This document shows, piece after piece, positions 6,142-14,433 of a stretch of DNA of 32,875 bases. Numbering within the stretch: the first letter of the stretch is position 1; each line of letters opens with the position of its first letter. The stretch comes from Phenylobacterium sp. Root700. Lineage in GTDB: Bacteria; Pseudomonadota; Alphaproteobacteria; Caulobacterales; Caulobacteraceae. The translations under genes and the position numbers were made by a program. The notes below the pieces were generated by a model. The model was given only the letters and a program-made list of their open reading frames with translations, made no database searches and was not told where the DNA came from. The stretch is from positions 1 to 32,875 of the forward strand of contig NZ_LMHT01000012.1 of NCBI RefSeq assembly GCF_001429025.1, given 5' to 3'.

Positions 6142-8768
6142 CAACGCCGACGGATAGCAAGATCCTCGTCCGTCCACGGCGTATCCCGGTGCGCATAGGC
6201 CTGACGCGTCTCCTTGACCGCCGCGGGAACCACCGGCGCGCCGGTATTGCCCCAGGCGCGGCGGACATAGGTGAGCAGCGAGGCGAGTTCCTCATCGCTC
6301 ATGCCCGCGCCGAGCGGCGGCATCAAGCCCATCTTGCCCTCCTTGCCGCTCAGCAGGATGCGGGTCGTCGCATCCCCCGCCGCATTGACGTGGGCAGATC
6401 CGGCCAACGGCGCTCCGACACGCTCCACCCCGCGTCCATCGGGGGAGTGGCAGGCGACGCAGGTGCCGTCGTAGATCTCTTTTCCGGCGGCGAACAACCG
6501 TTGCTCGTCCGGCGTCAGCGGCGTCGCCGCCGGCGCCTGGGGCTTGCCCGGCCAACGCAGGCCGGCCGTCAGTTGCTGGGCGGCTTCCGCCGCCGACCCG
6601 CTCGACGCCGCCAGGGCGATGAGCGAGGTGGGCACGGCGGCGATTTCCATTTCCTTCGCCGAGGACCTGCGGCCCATGGCGCCGGGGACCGCCGATCCGG
6701 CGCGGCCGCCGACGACCGCATTGCCGGCGCCACCGCGTCCATCGCCGCCTTGCAGCCCCATGCTCATCCCTTCCATCAGGGCGATCCGAATGGGCTCGGC
6801 CCGCGCGCCGTCGCTCGCCAAGGCGAGCAGCGACTGAACCTGCGCCGGGTCACGGCTCTTGCTGGCGGCTCCGGCCAGCATGGCGATCGCGTCGCGGCTC
6901 GGATTGCCCGTCCGCAGAAGGCCGGCCAAAGCCGCGCCCTCCTGGTCGCTCAGCCCGCTGATCGCGGCGTCGACGGTGACAGGGTCGTCGCCATAGCGCT
7001 GCAGCATGGCCACGATCGGCTCGAGCTTGGCGTCCTTCGGCAGCTCGCCCAGGCTGGCCGCCAGCTGGCGGCGCACGAACCAGCTGGGATCGTCGATCTT
7101 GCGCAGCAAGGCGGCGCGGACGGGGCCCGGCTTGCCGATATAGGGCTCAGCCATCCTCACGGCGGCGGCGCGGACGTCCGGGCGGGCGTCGTCGAGCGCG
7201 GCGGTCACCAGCTTGGCGTCCATCGCGTCCAGCCCGTTGAGGGTCCAGAGCGCCTGAATGCGCGTGCGCCAATCGGGAGCTTTCAACACTTGCCGCTTCA
7301 ACGCCGGCACGACCGACCTGTCGGCGCGTTGAATGAGCAGCTGCTGGGCGGTGTCGCGCCACCAGCCGCTGGGGTGCGAGAGGTGCTCCACCAACTGCGC
7401 CGACGTCTCCCCGCTCATGGACGGCTTCTTGTCCAAGACCATGCCGTCCTTGACGATGCGATAGATCCGGCCCCGGTTGATGTCCTTCGCCAGCCCCTTC
7501 TTGCCGATGTAGTCCTTTAGGTAGTCGGTCTGGAGCGGGCCGTCCTGCGAGACGCCGCGGTACATGTCGGTGATGTAGAGCGCGCCGTCCCAGCCCGTGG
7601 TCATCGCCACCGGCCGGAACCGCTCGTCGGTCGAGGCCAGGAGCTCCCCACGCGGATAGAAGTCAGTGGCCTTCAGACGCCCAGCGCCATCGTCCTCAAG
7701 CTTGAGCAGGTGGACCAGGTTGGTCGGGCCATCGACCACGAAGGCCTGGCCGTTGAGCTCCTTCGGCAGGCGGTCGCCGCGATAGATCAGCGGCGAGGAG
7801 ACCCCGCCATAGTAGCTGGCGGTGCCGTCGGGACGGAAAATGTCGGTGCGGTAGCCGCGATTGAGCCCGAGAGTCGGCCGGACCGGCCAGAGCTTGGTGT
7901 CCTCCTGGCGAACCAGAGATTCATAGAGCCCGGCGGTCCGCACCAGATCGGGATTGCGGGCGAAATAGCGGGGAGAGACGTAGTCGACGAACAGCGGATC
8001 GGTGTTGACGTTGCGATAGATCCGCCCGCCATCGTCCTGGGTCACGCCCCATTGCCCGCGGTTCAGGCCCGGCACGACCTCGAACTTGCCGCTCTTGAAC
8101 TCCAGATCATAGGTGTGCTCGGCGACGTAGATCCGGTTGTCCATCCCCCAGAACAGGCCGTTGGCGCCATGTTCGACCACGCCAAGGGTGGAGAAGGATT
8201 TGTCGAGCAGCTCCTTGGTGTCGAACTTCAAGTCGCCGTTGGTGTCGCACGCCTTCCAGAGGTTCGGCGGCTCTCCGACCAGGGCGCAGTTCTTGTCGAG
8301 GATCTTGAAGGCCCTCGGCATCACCAGCTTGTCCATGAAGACGGTGCGCTTGTCGAAAACGCCGTCCTGGTTGGTGTCTTCGAGAATGACCAGGTTGTTG
8401 ATGGGCTCGAAGGAGTTGTCCATCGCGTCGTTGATCGCGAAGCCCTGCATCTCCAACACCCACAGACGGCCGTCGCCGTCGAACTCCATGAGGATCGGGT
8501 TCTGAACCAGCGGCTCGGCCGCCACCAGTTCCAGGCGGTATCCGGGCGGCATGTGGAAGGTCTTCAGCGCGTCTTGCGGCGACAGCGCCGCGACCTGGCC
8601 TTGCCCGTCAGGATGCACGGGCGCAGGCCACGGCCGATTGGCCGGGGAGCTCAACAGATTGAGCGCGCCCGTTTGGCCGAGCACGGCCACTGGAATAATG
8701 AACGCCGCCGTCGTTAGACCGGCCAGCATAACTTTGCGAAGACTCACGCCGCTTCCCCGTTTCCTCAT
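6141..8768 (-). CDS. Exported PVC-type dehydrogenase: beta-propeller, HEAT repeats and cytochrome c domain
   Basis: An 875-residue secreted protein. A signal anchor or signal peptide is seen at residues about 12-31. It is followed by a beta-propeller of the membrane-bound dehydrogenase type, beginning PPGYRLELVAAEPL and ending near NRGRIYRIV. A helical HEAT-repeat block comes next (about 470-640), then a C-terminal cytochrome c domain with heme motif CVACH at 770-774 and a likely Met ligand in MGLMPP. Such architecture is typical of PVC-type heme-binding dehydrogenases, presumed to oxidise sugars or alcohols in the periplasm and pass electrons to heme. The start at ATG 8768 is chosen; GTG 8747 with GGGGA upstream is an alternative. 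A longer frame to 9134 runs through the divergent DedA gene and is rejected. The substrate is not known. Confidence 0.83.
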   Translation of the reverse strand: MRKRGSGVSLRKVMLAGLTTAAFIIPVAVLGQTGALNLLSSPANRPWPAPVHPDGQGQVAALSPQDALKTFHMPPGYRLELVAAEPLVQNPILMEFDGDGRLWVLEMQGFAINDAMDNSFEPINNLVILEDTNQDGVFDKRTVFMDKLVMPRAFKILDKNCALVGEPPNLWKACDTNGDLKFDTKELLDKSFSTLGVVEHGANGLFWGMDNRIYVAEHTYDLEFKSGKFEVVPGLNRGQWGVTQDDGGRIYRNVNTDPLFVDYVSPRYFARNPDLVRTAGLYESLVRQEDTKLWPVRPTLGLNRGYRTDIFRPDGTASYYGGVSSPLIYRGDRLPKELNGQAFVVDGPTNLVHLLKLEDDGAGRLKATDFYPRGELLASTDERFRPVAMTTGWDGALYITDMYRGVSQDGPLQTDYLKDYIGKKGLAKDINRGRIYRIVKDGMVLDKKPSMSGETSAQLVEHLSHPSGWWRDTAQQLLIQRADRSVVPALKRQVLKAPDWRTRIQALWTLNGLDAMDAKLVTAALDDARPDVRAAAVRMAEPYIGKPGPVRAALLRKIDDPSWFVRRQLAASLGELPKDAKLEPIVAMLQRYGDDPVTVDAAISGLSDQEGAALAGLLRTGNPSRDAIAMLAGAASKSRDPAQVQSLLALASDGARAEPIRIALMEGMSMGLQGGDGRGGAGNAVVGGRAGSAVPGAMGRRSSAKEMEIAAVPTSLIALAASSGSAAEAAQQLTAGLRWPGKPQAPAATPLTPDEQRLFAAGKEIYDGTCVACHSPDGRGVERVGAPLAGSAHVNAAGDATTRILLSGKEGKMGLMPPLGAGMSDEELASLLTYVRRAWGNTGAPVVPAAVKETRQAYAHRDTPWTDEDLAIRRR

Positions 8769-8796
8769 CCGCCTGTATGGGTGATCGGCGGTGATT

Positions 8797-8806
8797 CTGT
8801 ATACAG
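8797..8806. promoter_or_regulatory. GTATAC-type operator CTGTATACAG in a divergent promoter
   Basis: A perfect 10-base palindrome in the roughly 60 bases between the divergent starts of the PVC-type dehydrogenase and the DedA-like gene. Its TATACA core could serve as a -10 box on either strand. A bound repressor would therefore control both operons at once. The core is shared with sites at 2541 and 13056. Confidence 0.6.
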
Positions 8807-8826
8807 TGTGCTTTATGGAGGGGGAA

Positions 8827-9531
8827 GTGGCGCTAGACAACAACAGCGAGAGCCGTCCTGCCTCACGGCTCCGCACCTTGCGATGGATCGCCCTCGCCAC
8901 CCTGCTGCTGGCCGCTATCATCGTACCCTTCGTTATCCTGGAAGCGCCCATCGCCGAAACGCTGACGCGCGCCTTCAGCGCCGCCGGCGACCGACCCTGG
9001 CTCAGCGGCCTCATTGTGATCGGCCTCCTGGCCGGCGACGTCGTGCTGCCGGTGCCATCGAGCCTGGTGAGCGCCTTCGCCGGCGGGGTGTTCGGCTTTG
9101 GGGCTGGAACCCTGGTGATCTGGATCGGCCTCAACCTCGGCAGCCTGTTCGGCTACGCCCTGGGCGCCAGCGCCGGTCGGTTCGCGGCGGTCCGCTTGGT
9201 TGGACAGGACGAACTCGACAGGGCCAGCCGGCTCTCCGACACGATCGGCCCCACCGCTCTGATCATAATGAGAGCCGTCCCGGTGCTGGCTGAGGCCAGC
9301 GTGCTGGCCGCCGGCGCGGCGCGGATGCCCAGGCTGCCGTTCCTGGCGGCCACGGTGATCGCCAATACCGGCGTCGCCGCCGCCTATGCGGCGACCGGCG
9401 CAGCCGCCGCCTCCACTGGCGTCTTCCTGTTCATCTTCCTTGGCTTGGCCGGTCTACCGGCCGCCGCCTGGGCCACGTGGCGGCTGTGGGCGCCGCGTGT
9501 CAGATCCAACAACGAGAGTAAGTTTCCATGA
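8827..9531 (+). CDS. DedA/VTT-family (SNARE-associated) inner-membrane protein
   Basis: A 234-residue integral membrane protein with about five to six hydrophobic segments. The motif GDVVLPVPSS, followed by a glycine-rich AGGVFGFG helix, and the later RAVPVLAEASVLAAGAARM segment match the VTT/DedA family. Family members are linked to undecaprenyl-phosphate or phospholipid flipping and proton-coupled transport. The GTG at 8827 is preferred because GGAGGGG lies just upstream (8817-8823); ATG 8815 is an in-frame alternative nearer to the operator. Its TGA overlaps the ATG of the TonB receptor by four bases (ATGA), so the two are co-translated. Why a DedA protein is coupled to an outer-membrane receptor is not clear. 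Confidence 0.8.
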   Translation: MALDNNSESRPASRLRTLRWIALATLLLAAIIVPFVILEAPIAETLTRAFSAAGDRPWLSGLIVIGLLAGDVVLPVPSSLVSAFAGGVFGFGAGTLVIWIGLNLGSLFGYALGASAGRFAAVRLVGQDELDRASRLSDTIGPTALIIMRAVPVLAEASVLAAGAARMPRLPFLAATVIANTGVAAAYAATGAAAASTGVFLFIFLGLAGLPAAAWATWRLWAPRVRSNNESKFP

Positions 9532-11411
9532 GTATGCGTCGCCTTCTGTGCCTGGGCGCGGCCACGATCTGGCCTGGCTATGCGGCCGCCCAGACACCGG
9601 CCTCCGTCGATTCCGTCGTGGTCACCGCCTCGCGGGTCGGCGCCGCCGCGGCCTCCCCCTACGCCCTCGCTGTGATCGAGGGTGAGCCGCTCGCGGCACG
9701 GCAAAGCGTGGCGGACGCCCTGTCGGGCGTGGCCGACATCCATGTTCAGGCCCCCGGCGGCCGCAGCGGCGTTTCCTCGATCTTCCTGCGGGGCGCAGAT
9801 CCGAACTTCACCGTCGTACAGCTCGACGGAGTGCCGCTGACGGCGACCACAAACAGCCGCGGCGGCGCGGTGAACGTCTCTGAACTCGACGTCGCCGGGA
9901 TCGAGCGGGTCGAGGTGGTCGCCGGCCCTCTCTCCAGCCTCTACGGCTCCGGCGCCCTGGCCGGAGTGATCAATCTCATCGTGCCCGGCGGGGCTCCCGA
10001 CCATCGGTTCACCACCAGCGCCGCGCTCGGCTCGGACCAGGACTACGCGGTCGCGCTCGGCTGGCGCGGCCCGCTGGCTGGAAGCTTCGGCGGCTCCCTC
10101 ACCGCGGCGGTGAGCGATGATGGATCGGTCTATTCGGGGTCGAAGTTCCGCACCTGGTCGGTGACCGGCAAGGCGGCGGCGGACGAAAGCCCCGAGAGCG
10201 CGCGGCTGGTCTTCAAGATCTCCAGAAACCGCGCCCACAGCTTTCCCGACAGCAGCGGCGGCCCGCGTTTCGCGACCCTGACAGAGCTCGAAACCCGAGA
10301 GGGCCGCGAAACCCTGGTCGGTCTCAGGGCCCCGATTATGGAGCTCGGCCGCCTGCGCATCGTCGCCGACGCCGCCTACCTGGCGCGGCGGGACTCCGTC
10401 GTGACCCCGGGCGTAGCGCCCTCGGCGTTTGACGACTTCGGGGTTCCCGCCGGAGAGGATCGGTCGCGCTATGAACGTCTATCGGCCGGTCTTGGCGCTC
10501 GGGTGAACGGCGGAAACTGGGCCGGGGCTGCGGGACTGGAGGCGCAGGTCGAGGACGGCCGCTCGGACGGGTTCATGGACTTCTTCGGGTTCCACATGCC
10601 CACCGGCTTCAAGCTGGAGCGGACGAGCCTGGCCGCGTTCGCCGAGGTCGGCCGCTCCGCCGGCGGCCTCGACCTCAACGCCGGTGTGCGGGTCGACGAT
10701 CCTGAAGGCCTGGAGCGCGAAGTCACGGCCAGGGCGGGCCTGCGTTACGCGGTTACCGGCGCGCCGCTGGTGCTCCGCGCCTCCGGCGGCACGGGTTACA
10801 AGGCGCCCAGCTTCTACGCCCTCGGCAACCCGTTCGTCGGCAATCCGACGCTGCGGCCGGAGAAGAGCCGGGCCGCCGAGGCCAGCGTCGAGTGGACGAT
10901 TGCGGAGGGCTCGGTCGCCACGCTCACCGTCTTCCACGCGCGTTACACCGACCTGATCGACTTCGTGCCGGGCCCGCCGCCGCAGTTGCAGAACCGCAAG
11001 CTGGTGGTGTCGCAAGGCGCGTCGGCCGCGCTGACCTGGGCCCTGAGCCCAACCTTGGCCGCGGCGATCCAGGCGACCTACGCCGACACCCAGGACGACG
11101 ACACCGGCGAACAGCTGCTCAGCCGCCCGACCTGGCGCACGGCGTCGTCCCTGTCGTGGCGGCCGCACGAGGCCCTGCTGCTGACCGCCCGTCACAGCTA
11201 TGTCGGGCCGCGCAAGGACTACGCCATCCCGGTCGGCCCGCGCCGCCTCGACGGTTATTCCGTGGTGTCCACTGATGCGGCGCTCACCATCCATCCGCAA
11301 ACCATCGCCCGGCTCTCGATCGATAACGTGCTGGACAACGACTACGAGGCCGCGATCGGCTTTCCGTCACCGGGCCTGCGGGCACGGCTCGCGATCAGTC
11401 AGGAATTCTGA
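9528..11411 (+). CDS. TonB-dependent outer-membrane receptor, BtuB-like
   Basis: A 627-residue receptor with a short signal peptide (to about residue 22), a TonB-box-like SVVVTAS stretch (29-35), a plug domain and a beta-barrel ending in the typical aromatic residue (QEF). The plug has the BtuB-like sequence VSSIFLRGADPNFTVVQLDG, and the total length is close to the vitamin B12 receptor family. Receptors of this family import cobalamin or other large cofactors using TonB energy. It overlaps the DedA gene by four bases and shares the GTATAC-containing divergent promoter with a cytochrome-linked dehydrogenase. The context makes a sugar or a cofactor such as PQQ conceivable as substrate, but that is speculation. 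Confidence 0.87.
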   Translation: MSMRRLLCLGAATIWPGYAAAQTPASVDSVVVTASRVGAAAASPYALAVIEGEPLAARQSVADALSGVADIHVQAPGGRSGVSSIFLRGADPNFTVVQLDGVPLTATTNSRGGAVNVSELDVAGIERVEVVAGPLSSLYGSGALAGVINLIVPGGAPDHRFTTSAALGSDQDYAVALGWRGPLAGSFGGSLTAAVSDDGSVYSGSKFRTWSVTGKAAADESPESARLVFKISRNRAHSFPDSSGGPRFATLTELETREGRETLVGLRAPIMELGRLRIVADAAYLARRDSVVTPGVAPSAFDDFGVPAGEDRSRYERLSAGLGARVNGGNWAGAAGLEAQVEDGRSDGFMDFFGFHMPTGFKLERTSLAAFAEVGRSAGGLDLNAGVRVDDPEGLEREVTARAGLRYAVTGAPLVLRASGGTGYKAPSFYALGNPFVGNPTLRPEKSRAAEASVEWTIAEGSVATLTVFHARYTDLIDFVPGPPPQLQNRKLVVSQGASAALTWALSPTLAAAIQATYADTQDDDTGEQLLSRPTWRTASSLSWRPHEALLLTARHSYVGPRKDYAIPVGPRRLDGYSVVSTDAALTIHPQTIARLSIDNVLDNDYEAAIGFPSPGLRARLAISQEF

Positions 11412-11417
11412 GCAAGC

Positions 11418-11446
11418 GGCGCTGGAGGTGAAACGCCTCCAGCGCC
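11418..11446. terminator. Strong hairpin between convergent TonB receptor and sugar dehydrogenase genes
   Basis: GGCGCTGGAGG (11418-11428) pairs perfectly with CCTCCAGCGCC (11436-11446) around a 7-base loop. It starts 6 bases after the receptor stop and lies 16 bases from the convergent stop, so it can act in both directions. Only a weak T-rich tail (AGTCTT) follows. Confidence 0.7.
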
Positions 11447-11462
11447 AGTCTTGAGGCGTGGC

Positions 11463-13025
11463 CTACGGCTTTCGCCCGGCCAGCGGGTTCAGGCGGATGA
11501 CCATGCCGGGCGTGGCCGCCGACAAGCTCAGGCCGGTGCCCGCCCCCGTCGGGTTCTGCAACAGCGCGTACAACAGACCGTCAGGTCCGGTGATGACGGC
11601 GCGGGTGCGGCCGTATTCTCCGAACAGCACCTCCTGGTGAACCACCTCGCGTCCCTTGATCTCCAGGCGCCGCAGGTGTTGCCCCGCCAGCGCGGCGACG
11701 AAGAGGTTGTTCTTCCAGCCTGGGTAGCGGTCGCCCGCGTAGAACGAGACGCCGCTCGGGGCGATCGTCGGGGTGTAGTAGACGATGGGCTGTTCCATCC
11801 CCGGCTCGCTGCGCTTGCTCAGCCCGCGCTGCACGCCCGCGGTGATGACGCCCCAGCCGTAGTTCTTGCCCTTCTCGACGATGTTGATCTCGTCCCCGGC
11901 GGTGGGGCCATGTTCGGACGACCACAGCAGCCCTGTCACCGGATCGAAGGCCAAGCCCTGTGGATTGCGGTGCCCGTAACTCCAGATCGTCGGCACGGCG
12001 CCTGGGGTGTTCACGAAGGGATTGTCCTTCGGCACCGAGCCGTCGTCGTTGATGCGGTGGATCTTGCCGAGCGGCGTGCTCAGGTTCTGGGCGTTCGCCA
12101 TCTCCCCGCGCTCCCCGAGCGAATAGAAAAGATGCCCCTCCCGATCGAACAGCATGCGCAGGCCGTAGTGCGCGCCGCTTGAGGTGTAGAGCGAATAGGG
12201 CGCCCGGAAGATCTCCTGCGACTGCACCCACTCGTTGCGGCTGTTGAGCTTGCCGCGCACCAGGACCGTCATCGACGGCGGGCTCGGAGGCCGCGCGAGC
12301 GTTACGCCGGCCGGCGTCGGCGGCGGCGTCCAGCCGGGCATGGCCTCGGTATAGGCCAGATAGATCCAGCCGTTCTTGGCGTAGTTCGGGTGCACCGCCA
12401 CGTCGAGCATGCCCCCGTCCTGCCGGGCCCACACCTGCGGCGTGCCCGTCACCGGCTCGGGCTGGAGCTTGCCGTTCTGGATGATCCGCAGCCGCCCGGT
12501 CCGCTCGGTGACCAAGAGCCGTCCGTCAGGCAGAAAGGCCAGGCCCCAGGGCACGTCCAGGCCGGTGGCCAACACCTCGATGCGGAAGTCCTGCTTCTCG
12601 CTTTTGACGACCTGGTCGACGGGCGATGGAACAAAGCGGGGCGCGCCCTTCACGTTCGCGCCTTCGACGCGGACGTAGGCGACCAACTGCCAGATCTGTT
12701 CCTCGGAGAGGGCTTCGCCAAACGCCGGCATCTCGGTGTCGGGCAGGCCCTTGCTGATCGTGGCGCGCAGTTGCTCGTCGGTGCGCCCCTCCATGCGCCG
12801 CTCGTCGAACAAACTCGGCGCCCGGCCGCCAGCGAGGTCGGCGCCATGACAGGCGACGCAGTTCTGAGTGAACACCTCCCGCGAGGCCGCGAGCGGGCCT
12901 CCGCCGGGCGGTCCCGCCGCCGGCGCCCCGGCAGGCTGTTGGGCGATCCCTGACGAGACGCCGGCCGCAAGCGCCGTCACCCCCACGACAACGGCCATGG
13001 CGCCGAACCACTGCGACCTCAGCAT
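11463..13025 (-). CDS. Exported cytochrome c-glucose/sorbosone dehydrogenase fusion (PQQ-type sugar dehydrogenase)
   Basis: A 520-residue periplasmic protein. After a signal peptide (to about residue 29) comes a small cytochrome c domain with CVACH (56-60) and likely Met ligand M99 in TEMP. A beta-propeller of the soluble glucose/sorbosone dehydrogenase family fills the rest. Supporting segments are VPWGLAFLPDGRLLVTERTG, LDVAVHPNY, RNPQGLAF and SSEHGPTAGDEIN. Family members oxidise sugars at C1 with PQQ, and here electrons could pass directly to the fused heme. The ATG at 13025 has GAGGG five bases upstream; GTG 13037 is a weaker alternative. A GTATAC operator lies 30 bases upstream, which links it to the other sugar operons of the window. 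Confidence 0.88.
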   Translation of the reverse strand: MLRSQWFGAMAVVVGVTALAAGVSSGIAQQPAGAPAAGPPGGGPLAASREVFTQNCVACHGADLAGGRAPSLFDERRMEGRTDEQLRATISKGLPDTEMPAFGEALSEEQIWQLVAYVRVEGANVKGAPRFVPSPVDQVVKSEKQDFRIEVLATGLDVPWGLAFLPDGRLLVTERTGRLRIIQNGKLQPEPVTGTPQVWARQDGGMLDVAVHPNYAKNGWIYLAYTEAMPGWTPPPTPAGVTLARPPSPPSMTVLVRGKLNSRNEWVQSQEIFRAPYSLYTSSGAHYGLRMLFDREGHLFYSLGERGEMANAQNLSTPLGKIHRINDDGSVPKDNPFVNTPGAVPTIWSYGHRNPQGLAFDPVTGLLWSSEHGPTAGDEINIVEKGKNYGWGVITAGVQRGLSKRSEPGMEQPIVYYTPTIAPSGVSFYAGDRYPGWKNNLFVAALAGQHLRRLEIKGREVVHQEVLFGEYGRTRAVITGPDGLLYALLQNPTGAGTGLSLSAATPGMVIRLNPLAGRKP

Positions 13026-13054
13026 TCCGTCCCTCACCTTCTATTTCTGAAGAT

Positions 13055-13062
13055 TGTATACA
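13055..13062. promoter_or_regulatory. GTATAC-type operator TGTATACA upstream of the sugar dehydrogenase
   Basis: A perfect 8-base palindrome 30 bases before the ATG of the cytochrome-sugar dehydrogenase on the minus strand. It contains TATACA, so it may overlap the -10 box. Together with 2541 and 8799 these are the only GTATAC sequences I found in the window. Confidence 0.58.
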
Positions 13063-13298
13063 TCTTAGCTCGACTTTGGCGGCCACGCCAAGGCCGGCCG
13101 CAAGAGCTCGGGCGCGCGAGATTTGGCGAGACTCCGCCATCGCCGCGGGCGTTCTGACATTTTGAACGCGGAGAATGCCGAGCTCGTCGACGCGCGCCCG
13201 CACGACGCAGGCCGGGCGCCTATTGCTGTGATCGCTTCCGGACTGCGGAAGCGCGCGGCCCCCTCGTGAGCCGCGCTCATTCCAGCAAGGCTCGTGAA

Positions 13299-13736
13299 AT
13301 GAAGACGATTGTCTCCGTACTGCTGTTGTCGCTCGCCGCTCCCGGCGTCGCCGGCGCGGCCAAGCCCTATGAAGTCATTCGCGCAGGCGACAGCGAGATG
13401 ACCTGCGATCAGCTACGAACGGAAATCAACGCCTTGAACGGCGCTGTCCAGACCGCGCAAGACGAGCAGGCGAAGCGGGAGAGCCGTGGCCGCATGGCCA
13501 AGGGCGTCCTTGGCGGAATCGCCGGCAGCGCGCTTTCCGCCGCCCCGTCCCTGCTTGGCGGCAAGCTCGGAGGCGGGATGACGCAGTATGCGTTGAACGG
13601 CGCGCTGCAGAGCATTCAAAGCAGCGCCGCCCAGGCGCCGGCCGCCGCCGAGCCCTCGGCTGGACCCAAGCCGGCCCCGCCCGAGCAAAAGAGGCTGGAG
13701 CACATGTCGGAGCTCTATCGCAGCGGCAGCTGCTGA
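13299..13736 (+). CDS. Small exported protein of unknown function with glycine-rich segment
   Basis: A 145-residue protein starting at ATG 13299, with AAGG eight bases upstream. A clear signal peptide (residues 1 to about 20, ending AGAA) indicates export. The mature part has a short region ending EMTCDQLRTEINALN, a predicted helix, then a glycine-zipper-like stretch (GVLGGIAGSALS...LLGGKLGGG, about 68-94), an Ala/Pro-rich linker and a C-terminal HMSELYRSGSC. Two cysteines, near residue 37 and at the very end, could form a disulfide. I do not recognise a family. The gene stands alone ahead of the GST gene, 29 bases away, and may share its transcript. Confidence 0.7.
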   Translation: MKTIVSVLLLSLAAPGVAGAAKPYEVIRAGDSEMTCDQLRTEINALNGAVQTAQDEQAKRESRGRMAKGVLGGIAGSALSAAPSLLGGKLGGGMTQYALNGALQSIQSSAAQAPAAAEPSAGPKPAPPEQKRLEHMSELYRSGSC

Positions 13737-13765
13737 CGCCCCGGTGATCCGCGACGGAGGCCGGC

Positions 13766-14410
13766 GTGATTGAGCTCGTGATCGGCTCCAAGAACTACTC
13801 ATCCTGGTCGATGAGAGCCTGGATGCTGTTGCGGCTCACCGGCCTGCCGTTCGTCGAGACCACCGTTGAACTCTACAGCCCCGGCGCGCGCCAGCGGGTG
13901 ATGTCCATGGGGGGCGAGACCGGCCTGGCCCCGGTCCTGATCGCTGAGGGCGCGGCCATATGGGACACGCTGGCGATCACCGAGCATCTCTACGAGCTGC
14001 GCCCTCGAATTTGGCCCGCTGCCCCGCGCGACCGCGCCCGGGCGCGAAGCTATGCGGGCGAAGTCCACTCCGGCTTGAACGCGCTCCGGGCCGCGATGCC
14101 CTGCAACACCCGGGCGCGAAACCGGACCGCGACGATCTCGCCTGAGGTCGAGGCCGATATCGCTCGCGTCGCCGAAATATGGAGCCGAGCAGGCGGCGGC
14201 TGGCTGTTTGGCGACTTCTGCGCCGCCGACATCATGTTCGCCCCCATCGCCGCCCGCTTTCGCACCTACGACGTAGCCTTGCCTGACGCAGCCCAAGCCT
14301 ACTGGCTAAGGCTGCTCTCGCACGACCTGTCCGCAGAATGGTTCGCGCTTGGGCAAGCGGACCCGACAGTGATCGACGCCTTCGAGCTGCCGATGCGGAC
14401 GGCGGACTAA
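13766..14410 (+). CDS. Glutathione S-transferase family protein
   Basis: A 214-residue cytoplasmic protein starting at GTG 13766, with GGAGG five bases upstream. The N-terminal thioredoxin-like domain begins IELVIGSKNYSSWSMRAWMLL, where the S-x-W-S pattern supplies the likely catalytic serine that activates glutathione. ETGLAPVLI carries the cis-proline, followed by the glutathione-contacting DTLAITEHL segment. A helical C-terminal domain follows (about 90-200). This form, with SWS and a D-T-x-A-I segment, is common in proteobacterial GSTs of unassigned substrate. It is probably unrelated to the sugar and amine loci on either side. Confidence 0.88.
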   Translation: MIELVIGSKNYSSWSMRAWMLLRLTGLPFVETTVELYSPGARQRVMSMGGETGLAPVLIAEGAAIWDTLAITEHLYELRPRIWPAAPRDRARARSYAGEVHSGLNALRAAMPCNTRARNRTATISPEVEADIARVAEIWSRAGGGWLFGDFCAADIMFAPIAARFRTYDVALPDAAQAYWLRLLSHDLSAEWFALGQADPTVIDAFELPMRTAD

Positions 14411-14433
14411 GCCGCCGCCCCTGCCATAGGCGC

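Noticed and set aside
8769..9134. N-terminal extension of the PVC-type dehydrogenase frame through the divergent DedA gene
   Set aside because: The extension has no signal or family similarity, runs antisense to a convincing membrane protein gene, and the export signal begins only at about 8768.
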